Assembly (NCBI GenBank): GCA_021847685.1
Contig: JAJZQE010000044.1
Coordinates: 1 to 5,000, forward strand
Direction: 5' to 3'
From: a bacterium
Lineage (GTDB): Bacteria; Patescibacteriota; Saccharimonadia; Saccharimonadales; Saccharimonadaceae
Length of the DNA stretch: 5,000 nucleotides
The stretch's first letter is position 1; the number at the start of each line of letters is the position of its first letter. The notes below the pieces were generated by a model. It saw only the letters and a program-made list of their open reading frames with translations, was not told the origin of the DNA and searched no databases. The translations under genes and the position numbers were made by a program. Below, piece after piece: positions 1 through 4,563 of the stretch.

Positions 1-38
1 ATTTTTGAGGTCACGTCTCGGACTAGTGTTCTTGTCAT
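1..38 (-). CDS. Start of a leftward gene, possibly aspartyl-tRNA synthetase (5' end only)
   Basis: An ATG at 38-36 on the minus strand opens a frame that stays open to the window edge and reads MTRTLVRDVTSK. The pattern RTL-x-x-D-V at the extreme N-terminus, followed by a basic stretch, resembles the beginning of aspartyl-tRNA synthetases, where a G-x-x-V-x-x-x-G-W-V strand would come next, but that part lies outside the window. Only 12 residues are visible, so the product call is a guess. In support of a real start, an extended -10 promoter element lies just upstream (50-58). No good Shine-Dalgarno sequence precedes the ATG, which would fit a nearly leaderless transcript. It lies 37 bases downstream of the CBS-domain gene on the same strand and could also be read from it. 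Confidence 0.4.
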   Translation of the reverse strand, partial: MTRTLVRDVTSK

Positions 39-49
39 AATTACTTAGT

Positions 50-58
50 ATTGTAACA
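50..58 (-). promoter_or_regulatory. Extended -10 promoter element for the left-edge gene
   Basis: Read on the minus strand this is TGTTACAAT, that is TG-n-TACAAT, an extended -10 box with one mismatch to TATAAT. I see no good -35 at the usual distance, as is common for extended -10 promoters. Transcription would begin near position 43-44, only about five bases before the ATG at 38. The same TACAAT hexamer appears in the promoters of the CBS-domain gene and the dsbA-like gene. Confidence 0.45.
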
Positions 59-75
59 CTTCCACCTCTATAAGA

Positions 76-1095
76 CTAGACGTCCTGATGGTTTTTTGAG
101 TGATTATTGTCATGAATATTACGGAGCGCCACCGCGCGTAGGTCATCGTGGGCATCAAATTCGTCGACAATTTGACGGCCAAGTAGCGCCTCAATAACGT
201 CCTCGAGCGTCAGCAGGCCGACTGTCTCGCGATACTTATTAACCACAATAAACAACTGATGATGGGTCTTTAAAAAAGCCGCCAAAGCGTGTTGCAGCGT
301 TTGATCCTCGCGAATATAAAAGACACGTGGCTCCATCGCCTTTTCGGCCGTAACCGACCGTTTAATATCGAGCGTCAGCAGGCTTTGGGTGTGGAGTATG
401 CCTATAATATGGTCAATGTCGCCATCATAGACTGGCAAACGACTGTGACCAGTTTTGTGAAGCTCGTCTAACATTAAGGGACCCAAAAACTCACTTTTTT
501 TAATCGAGTCAATTACACTTCGGGGCGTCATAATCGAGCTAACTAGGCGATCGCCAAACGATAGCCCGTTAATAATTAGTTTCTTTTCTTCTAGTGTCAA
601 AATACCAACCGACTGATCAATTAGGTGCTGTAAATCTTCGCGTGAGTCAAGGCTACGAAGCTCGTCTTCGTGGTCGGGCTCAACCGAGCCTAAGTACTTA
701 AACAAACCAGGAGCGCGATCGATATATTTTAGAATATGCTTTTCTTGGCCTTCATAAAGGCGCTGCGCTAATTTTTGCAAGCTTCGCCAATGGGAGACCG
801 CTTGGTACTCGGCCGCAACGACGATTGCAACAACAATCCCCAACCACCAACCAAAAGCCACTACGCCCAAGCTGACGCTCGTAACCATCAATATGGCAAT
901 AATTATCTGCTGTAATCTTAAAACGTGTCCAATCAATAAATCACGGTGCGTAATCCAGGCAGCTTCACTATCGCCGCGGGCTTGACGTCGGCCCTTCTCA
1001 TAGCGGCTTATTGTCGATCGTCGAGGTTTCGCCCCTGCTACCAGCATCAAAAATAGAACCGACAAAAACCATAAGACAATCGCTAGACTAGACAT
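76..1095 (-). CDS. CNNM/CorC-type membrane protein with a CBS pair, shortened
   Basis: This 339-residue protein belongs to the CNNM/CorC (HlyC/CorC, MpfA-like) group, membrane proteins linked to magnesium and other divalent-cation export, whose CBS pair binds nucleotides. A membrane segment lies at about residues 4-22 and a hydrophobic block at about 61-98. A charged helical linker follows (about 105-175), then CBS1 (about 184-243, with SSIMTPRSVI and GHSRLPVYDG) and CBS2 (about 248-305, ending in VGLLTLEDVIEALLG and IVDEFD), the family's usual signature. Typical members have about 420-440 residues, a larger DUF21 membrane domain and a C-terminal CorC_HlyC domain. Here the membrane part is reduced, the C-terminal domain is absent, and the protein ends in an Asn/His-rich tail. 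The ATG at 1095 has only a weak GGA upstream; no nearby in-frame alternative is better. It diverges from the dsbA-like gene. The fold is secure; the transported ion is inferred from the family. Confidence 0.88.
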   Translation of the reverse strand: MSSLAIVLWFLSVLFLMLVAGAKPRRSTISRYEKGRRQARGDSEAAWITHRDLLIGHVLRLQQIIIAILMVTSVSLGVVAFGWWLGIVVAIVVAAEYQAVSHWRSLQKLAQRLYEGQEKHILKYIDRAPGLFKYLGSVEPDHEDELRSLDSREDLQHLIDQSVGILTLEEKKLIINGLSFGDRLVSSIMTPRSVIDSIKKSEFLGPLMLDELHKTGHSRLPVYDGDIDHIIGILHTQSLLTLDIKRSVTAEKAMEPRVFYIREDQTLQHALAAFLKTHHQLFIVVNKYRETVGLLTLEDVIEALLGRQIVDEFDAHDDLRAVALRNIHDNNHSKNHQDV

Positions 1096-1103
1096 ATATG
1101 TCC

Positions 1104-1109
1104 ATTGTA
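1104..1109 (-). promoter_or_regulatory. -10 box for the CBS-domain gene, nearly leaderless
   Basis: On the minus strand this reads TACAAT (5 of 6 to TATAAT) and ends only eight bases before the ATG at 1095. Transcription would begin within a few bases of the start codon, giving a leaderless or nearly leaderless mRNA, which agrees with the lack of a Shine-Dalgarno sequence. No clear -35 is visible, so this is a moderate call. Confidence 0.4.
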
Positions 1110-1140
1110 CAACAGCTATCTGCCCAGAAGGCTACAACTT

Positions 1141-1149
1141 TGCTACAAT
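1141..1149 (+). promoter_or_regulatory. Extended -10 promoter for the dsbA-like gene
   Basis: TGCTACAAT is an exact TG-n extension with a TACAAT -10 box, 26 bases before the GTG start. The hexamer 17 bases upstream (1121-1126, TGCCCA) is a poor -35. Transcription would start near 1156 and include the ribosome binding site at 1165-1170. GCTACAA also occurs 11 bases earlier at 1131-1137, forming a short direct repeat. Confidence 0.5.
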
Positions 1150-1164
1150 TGATAAAGTAATCAT

Positions 1165-1170
1165 AAGGAG
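1165..1170 (+). promoter_or_regulatory. Ribosome binding site supporting a GTG start
   Basis: AAGGAG lies five bases before the GTG at 1176 and decides the start of the dsbA-like gene. The next in-frame codons give a normal membrane-anchor N-terminus (MSKKAW followed by a hydrophobic helix). Confidence 0.8.
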
Positions 1171-1175
1171 TTTTT

Positions 1176-1898
1176 GTGAGTAAAAAAGCATGGATAATTT
1201 TCGTAGTGGCTATTTTTGGCCTATTGGCTGGACTGGTCATCTGGTCACGCAGCAATAGCACAACAATTAATATTAGCGGTATCAACACTAACGCCATCCA
1301 GGCCGCCTCAAAACAAAATGGCAATATCGCCGATCACGTTTTTGGCAAAGCCGACAGCAAGGTAGTTTTGATTGAGTATGGTGACTTCCAGTGCCCTGGC
1401 TGTGGTAGCGCCGAACCGGGTGTTGAAAAAATTATCAATGAATACAAGGATTATTCGGCCTTTGTTTTTCGAAACTTCCCACTAACTAGTATTCACCAAA
1501 ATGCCCTAGCGTCTGCCAGTGCCGTCGAAGCGGCCGGCCTTCAAAACAAGTACTGGGAAATGCACAATCTAATCTATAGCAAGCAAAATGACTGGAACAC
1601 CCTATCGACCGACCAGCGCACGACGACATTTACCAGCTACGCCACCCAACTTGGACTAGACGCAACCAAGTTTACAGCCGACATGGCGTCAAGCAGTGTG
1701 TCGCAGAAGATATCGTTTGACCAAGCAATTGGCTACAAGGTGGGTGTTAACTCAACCCCGACATTCTTCTTAAATGGCGTGAAGCTACCAGACAGCGTTA
1801 TCCAAGATCTACAAACCGGTACGGGCAACCAACTTCGTGATGCGCTTGATGCTCAGTTAAAACAAGCCGGCGTCACCCCGCCAACCCGTGCTTCTTAA
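1176..1898 (+). CDS. Membrane-anchored DsbA-family thiol:disulfide oxidoreductase
   Basis: This 240-residue protein is a DsbA-like thioredoxin-fold enzyme that would form or exchange disulfide bonds in proteins outside the membrane. An N-terminal signal anchor spans about residues 5-23 after the basic start MSKK, and no lipobox or clear cleavage site is seen. A linker (24-60) leads to the catalytic domain with EYGDFQCPGCG, so the active-site cysteines are C73 and C76 in a CPGC motif. The inserted helical domain covers about 105-180 and contains FPLTSIHQNALASA. The cis-proline loop NSTPTFFLNG (P195) near the end is diagnostic of the fold. The start is GTG, chosen for the AAGGAG five bases upstream. 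Partners such as a VKOR-like reoxidase are not in this window. The gene is monocistronic, divergent from the CBS-domain gene, and closed by a strong terminator. The family is certain; its physiological substrate is unknown. Confidence 0.93.
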   Translation: MSKKAWIIFVVAIFGLLAGLVIWSRSNSTTINISGINTNAIQAASKQNGNIADHVFGKADSKVVLIEYGDFQCPGCGSAEPGVEKIINEYKDYSAFVFRNFPLTSIHQNALASASAVEAAGLQNKYWEMHNLIYSKQNDWNTLSTDQRTTTFTSYATQLGLDATKFTADMASSSVSQKISFDQAIGYKVGVNSTPTFFLNGVKLPDSVIQDLQTGTGNQLRDALDAQLKQAGVTPPTRAS

Positions 1899-1917
1899 TT
1901 AGTTTCCTAAAAAAGCA

Positions 1918-1945
1918 AAAACACCCCGGTGCCTTGGGGTGTTTT
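1918..1945 (+). terminator. Intrinsic terminator of the dsbA-like gene, probably bidirectional
   Basis: A ten-base-pair stem (1918-1927 with 1936-1945, core CACCCC/GGGGTG) closes an eight-base loop and runs into a T-rich tract to 1953. It begins 19 bases after the stop codon. The A-rich sequence on its left side would act as a U-tract for transcription from the right, so it can also stop leftward transcripts. Confidence 0.9.
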
Positions 1946-1953
1946 CTTTTTTT

Positions 1954-2282
1954 GTAAGCCTCGTAGCGAGACTCGGATTTGAGTCAGACGACTCTACTGT
2001 GCGATATACAGTTGCCATTCGGCAGGCACCACATCCACGGCTATCTTTTTGCGTCGAGTCGACACAAATTCGATGGCTATTGGCATGTGATTTTAACTCC
2101 TTGTACTATGTACAGCCTCACGCGCTTCGACCTTTATAATATAGTTTTGACGCGAGACACATCATTTATACTACCAAAAACAACCACACACGTCAAGAAT
2201 GCGTCCAACAATAACGCTACTGCTTTTATAATATACTGGTTTTTATCAACATGCAACAAGATAATTTTTAAAAAATAACAGA
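1954..2282. other. Non-coding stretch between convergent genes, with a hairpin cluster
   Basis: No convincing gene is present. The left part (1958-2028) holds closely packed small hairpins: CTCG/CGAG with a 3-base loop (1960-1970), GAGTC/GACTC with a 4-base loop (1981-1994), ACTGT/ACAGT with a 7-base loop (1996-2012) and TGCC/GGCA with a 4-base loop (2013-2024). GCCT and AGGC (1958-1961, 2024-2027) could close the set. Further right are an odd palindrome GTCGAGTCGAC (2053-2063) and TGTAC/GTACA (2102-2114). The -10-like motif TTTATAATATA occurs twice (2133-2143 and 2225-2235), each without a good -35. On the minus strand, TTGACG (2191-2196) and TAGTAT (2168-2173) are 17 bases apart and could drive a leftward small RNA ending at the 1918-1945 terminator. 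All of this is unproven. Confidence 0.4.
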
Positions 2283-2297
2283 GGTGACCGTGTCACC
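2283..2297 (-). terminator. Probable terminator of the efflux operon
   Basis: GGTGAC and GTCACC form a perfect six-base-pair stem with a three-base loop, 20 bases past the stop of the transporter gene. Read leftward it is followed, after about six bases, by a T-rich run (TTATTTTTT). The gap between stem and T-run makes it less than ideal, but the position is right. Confidence 0.5.
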
Positions 2298-2317
2298 CCC
2301 GCGTAAACGTAAGGTTT

Positions 2318-4006
2318 TTAGACTTCGCCAGGAGTTTCTGTGGGCCTTGCAGCCCGCAAGGCTCGCTCTTTAAGGAAGAACACTCCAATTGTCGCAACAA
2401 TCATAAAGCCCGCCGCTGTTACAAAGATCCGAGACAAACTAGCACTAAAGGCGTGAGTTACCGTACTAGCAAAGGCATCTTGCTGCGATTTGAAGCTACG
2501 CGTGACCGTATTACGAGCTGGCTCGGGAATAGACTTAAAGCTATTTTGCGCAGCGGCCGTAATCATAGATTTGGTATCTGGCATGTTGATGTTAAGGATG
2601 GTATTGGCATCACTAAAATTACCAATCCTAGCAGCGGCCGGGCTCTGTTTCAGCGTCTGAATGTAAGCGCTATCTTGGATATTGCCAAGATGAGCAACAA
2701 TACCGGCTGTTAACATTGCACCAAAAACAGCGGTGCCAATCGTCGAGCCGAGACTTCGAAACAATTGGCTTGAGCTGGTGGCGGCACCCAGCTCTTTTTG
2801 CTCAAACTCATTTTGCACAGCTAGGTTAATAACCGGCATCGCGACACCCATTCCAAGTCCCAGAATGATCATAATAATCGCTTCGTAGCCGTAACCAGTT
2901 TCAGGGGTTAACAGCGACAACATAAACATTGCAGCCGTTGCCACAATAAAGCCAACTTGCATGAAAATCTTGTATCGACCGATTCGTGAAATAATCTGAC
3001 CCGCACCAATACTCGAAACCATAATTCCACCAACCATTGGCAGTAGCATCAAACCGGACTGAGTCGGCGTGGCCCCAAAGACCTGTTGGTTAAACTGGGT
3101 TAGATAAAGGATAGATCCCATAAAAGCCGCACCAAACAGTGTCGCTACCGACATAATTAGAACAAAATTACGGTTTTTAAAGAAATGCGGTGGCAAAATC
3201 GGCTGCATAGCTCGCCTCTCGACAAAGACAAATAACCCAATCATAGCCGCCACGAAAGTAAACATAATGCCCTTCAGCAAGTTTACCGACATGCCAGTTG
3301 CATTTAGAAATCCCGAGAAAATCGTTTCCGTGTTATCAACCGCAAGGATTAGCGCACCAAGGCCAAGAGCTAATACGCCGGCACCCAAGTAGTCAATTTT
3401 ATACTTCAATTCGTGACGGAGGGCTGGTGAGTATGTAAAGATTAAAATGAAGGCAATGATACCAACTGGCACATTGATAAAGAACGTCCAGCGCCAGTTT
3501 GTAACCAAGTTTAGGACATGTTGACCATCGGTTAACCAACCGCCAAGTAGCGGTCCGACCACTGAACTTAACCCAAACACGGCACCAATCAGCCCCTGCC
3601 ACTTACCACGCTCACGCGCCGCAAACAAGTCACCAACAATCGTAAAAGCGTTGGCGGTAATTATGCCGCCACCAATACCCTGCAGCGCACGCCACAAAAT
3701 CAGTTGCGTAATATTACCGCTAAGGCCACTACTTAGTGACCCAATCGTAAAGACAGCCACACCAATCAGTAACATCGTGCGGCGGCCGAATAGGTCGGAA
3801 AGTTTACCGGCGATAGGAACAGTGATAGTCGTGGTGACGAGATAAGCCGTAACAACCCAGCTAAGTGAGTCAAAGGCATTAAACTGCTCGACAATCTTGC
3901 CAAGCGCCGTGGCGATAATCGTCTGGTCAAGCGCCACCAAAAAGAGGCTGGCCATAACCGAAATCATAATAATTAATTTGCTTCGAAGTGATAGGTGATG
4001 ATGCAT
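2318..4006 (-). CDS. DHA2-family (EmrB/QacA-like) multidrug efflux transporter, 14 helices
   Basis: This 562-residue inner-membrane protein is a major facilitator of the DHA2 drug:proton antiporter group, which exports toxic compounds using the proton gradient. Visible signatures are the helix-1 motif LFLVALDQTIIATAL (D27), motif A GKLSDLFGRR (67-76) between helices 2 and 3, a motif-B-like WRALQGIGGG (105-114, R106), and the motif C region LSSVVGPLLGGWLTD ending at 160. These are followed by WRWTFFINVPVGI (171-183), common in 14-helix members. Length and hydrophobicity fit 14 helices. A long polar loop (about 440-520) precedes the last helix, and the tail is basic. The start MHHHL has no good Shine-Dalgarno sequence. 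The upstream regulator gene stops 13 bases before, so translation is probably coupled. It would share the promoter at 4289-4318. The drug substrate cannot be read from sequence. Confidence 0.93.
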   Translation of the reverse strand: MHHHLSLRSKLIIMISVMASLFLVALDQTIIATALGKIVEQFNAFDSLSWVVTAYLVTTTITVPIAGKLSDLFGRRTMLLIGVAVFTIGSLSSGLSGNITQLILWRALQGIGGGIITANAFTIVGDLFAARERGKWQGLIGAVFGLSSVVGPLLGGWLTDGQHVLNLVTNWRWTFFINVPVGIIAFILIFTYSPALRHELKYKIDYLGAGVLALGLGALILAVDNTETIFSGFLNATGMSVNLLKGIMFTFVAAMIGLFVFVERRAMQPILPPHFFKNRNFVLIMSVATLFGAAFMGSILYLTQFNQQVFGATPTQSGLMLLPMVGGIMVSSIGAGQIISRIGRYKIFMQVGFIVATAAMFMLSLLTPETGYGYEAIIMIILGLGMGVAMPVINLAVQNEFEQKELGAATSSSQLFRSLGSTIGTAVFGAMLTAGIVAHLGNIQDSAYIQTLKQSPAAARIGNFSDANTILNINMPDTKSMITAAAQNSFKSIPEPARNTVTRSFKSQQDAFASTVTHAFSASLSRIFVTAAGFMIVATIGVFFLKERALRAARPTETPGEV

Positions 4007-4019
4007 GACTTGTTTGCGA

Positions 4020-4256
4020 CTACTCGATTTTTTCTTTTTTAAAGCGTTTTAAGGTTTCGACTTGAATATTCATGCGCTCGATAAATCCCTCCAGCGCCTC
4101 TTCTTTAATCATGCCGACAAAACCATGCAGCGCTGAACCAATCACGTACAAGTGGTCGCCGGGATTAATCTTAAGTTCTTCTCTGGCATCAGCCGGAATC
4201 ACAACCTGACCTTTGGTACCAACCGTCGCTGTACCGTATAATTTTTTATCGTGCAT
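4020..4256 (-). CDS. SpoVT/AbrB-fold DNA-binding protein, likely local regulator
   Basis: This 78-residue protein has the swapped-hairpin SpoVT/AbrB fold at about residues 8-40: ATVGTKGQVVIPADAREEL followed by KINPGDHLYVIG, the usual T-x-K-G-Q-V-x-I-P and G-D motifs. AbrB-like, MazE-type and related proteins with this fold dimerise and bind operator DNA. A short helical, basic tail follows (51-78, ending RFKKEKIE). The start is ATG with AAGGAG six bases upstream. It is the first gene of a two-gene operon with the efflux transporter. No toxin gene lies beside it, so an antitoxin role is unlikely. I infer that it controls its own promoter and hence the pump. Target and signal are not shown by the sequence. 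Confidence 0.88.
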   Translation of the reverse strand: MHDKKLYGTATVGTKGQVVIPADAREELKINPGDHLYVIGSALHGFVGMIKEEALEGFIERMNIQVETLKRFKKEKIE

Positions 4257-4262
4257 TTATTG

Positions 4263-4268
4263 CTCCTT
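4263..4268 (-). promoter_or_regulatory. Ribosome binding site of the AbrB-like gene
   Basis: Read on the minus strand this is AAGGAG, six bases before the ATG at 4256. It fixes the start and contrasts with the transporter gene, which lacks one. Confidence 0.8.
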
Positions 4269-4285
4269 GCAAAACCTAATACATT

Positions 4286-4300
4286 ATCAGTATAACTGAT
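4286..4300. promoter_or_regulatory. Palindromic operator over the efflux-operon -10
   Basis: ATCAGT-ATA-ACTGAT is a perfect inverted repeat of six bases per arm with a three-base centre. It covers the whole -10 box (4289-4294) of the leftward operon, so a protein bound here would block RNA polymerase. The AbrB-like product is the obvious candidate, but this is inference. Confidence 0.55.
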
Positions 4301-4318
4301 GTATGAAAAGTATGTCAA
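4289..4318 (-). promoter_or_regulatory. Promoter of the regulator-efflux operon
   Basis: On the minus strand TTGACA (4318-4313, perfect -35) and TATACT (4294-4289, 5 of 6) are separated by 18 bases. Transcription would begin near 4282, giving a leader of about 25 bases that carries the AAGGAG site. This is one of the two best promoter matches in the window. Confidence 0.8.
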
Positions 4319-4323
4319 GTATG
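4301..4323. repeat. Triple GTATG direct repeat with 9-base period over the -35
   Basis: GTATG occurs at 4301, 4310 and 4319, an exact 9-base spacing. The repeats span and flank the -35 box of the efflux operon. With the palindrome at 4286-4300 they make a compact block of repeated sites, suggestive of cooperative binding by a regulator. Confidence 0.55.
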
Positions 4324-4374
4324 ACTATATAGCAGCGTTAGGGTTAATCTTACCGAGCTCTGCCATGGCTCTGA

Positions 4375-4403
4375 TTTACAATCCTGAAAATAGCTACTAT
4401 AAT
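4375..4403 (+). promoter_or_regulatory. Promoter of the riboswitch-controlled gene
   Basis: TTTACA (4375-4380, 5 of 6) and TATAAT (4398-4403, perfect) are separated by 17 bases. Transcription would begin near G4411, immediately before the riboswitch core, so essentially the whole 5' leader is the regulatory RNA. Confidence 0.85.
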
Positions 4404-4410
4404 AAGCCTT

Positions 4411-4515
4411 GTTAATAATTTATTTACTGGAATCTGGTGTAAATCCAGAACTGTGCCGCAACGGTAAGGTAGAAATACTAAGTCCGATACAGTTTTAATC
4501 TCTCGAGCAAGAGTA
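4411..4515 (+). ncRNA. Cobalamin (B12) riboswitch, compact form
   Basis: The conserved core is clear. GGAATCTGGTGTAAATCC (4429-4446) gives the GGAA element and the P4 hairpin TCTGG-loop-CCAGA. GCCGCAACGGTAAGG (4455-4469) matches the P5 region and closely resembles the E. coli btuB element. AAGTCCGATAC (4480-4490) is the AGUCnGAnnAC segment. ACTG (4426-4429) pairs with CAGT (4490-4493) to close the core. Between GGTAAGG and AAGTCCGA there is only a tiny hairpin, so the usual peripheral P7-P12 domain is missing, as in compact classes. The canonical CCTGCC of the B12 box is altered to CAG. CTCT/AGAG (4500-4503 with 4510-4513) is a candidate P13-type hairpin for the kissing loop. Together with the terminator at 4532-4560 it should lower expression of the gene at 4564 when cobalamin is bound. 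The riboswitch class is well supported; the exact ligand form is not determined. Confidence 0.88.
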
Positions 4516-4531
4516 AGTCTAATTTTTTAGG

Positions 4532-4560
4532 CCCTCTAAATCGTCAGATAGAGGGTTTTT
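4532..4560 (+). terminator. Riboswitch expression platform: terminator overlapping the ribosome binding site
   Basis: CCCTCTA (4532-4538) pairs perfectly with TAGAGGG (4549-4555) around a ten-base loop and is followed by five Ts, forming an intrinsic terminator four bases before the start codon. Its 3' arm also holds the only Shine-Dalgarno-like sequence (GAGGG, eight bases before the ATG), so the hairpin could block translation as well. AGAG at 4510-4513 could pair either with CTCT 4500-4503 or with CTCT 4534-4537, a possible but weak (4 bp) antiterminator. Confidence 0.8.
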
Positions 4561-4563
4561 ATA

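Noticed and set aside
1088..1324. A 78-codon leftward open frame opposite the dsbA-like gene start
   Set aside because: It is antisense to a secure gene and runs through two promoter regions; no ribosome site or family resemblance.
1958..2031. A 74-base tRNA-like segment with GCCT/AGGC ends and a terminal ACCA on the plus strand, and a cloverleaf-like set of arms on the minus strand
   Set aside because: Only four acceptor pairs form, hairpin positions do not match D, anticodon and T arms on the plus strand, and neither strand has a proper T-loop or D-loop. On the minus strand the anticodon-like loop has U33, but the other arms fail.
1939..2139. A 66-codon rightward open frame overlapping the terminator
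   Set aside because: It begins inside the terminator stem of the dsbA-like gene and has no start signal.
1979..2278. A 99-codon rightward open frame in the intergenic region
   Set aside because: It starts with TTG without a ribosome binding site, runs through the hairpin cluster and an AT-rich stretch, and its product has no recognisable or protein-like pattern.
2453..2713. An 86-codon rightward open frame inside the transporter gene
   Set aside because: It is a shadow on the opposite strand of a well-supported membrane protein gene.
3399..3845. Short open frames inside the transporter gene on both strands
   Set aside because: They are out-of-frame readings of the transporter gene without start signals.
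4020..4256. The AbrB-fold gene as the antitoxin of a toxin-antitoxin pair
   Set aside because: No toxin-sized gene lies next to it; the downstream partner is a full-length efflux pump and the upstream side is a divergent promoter.
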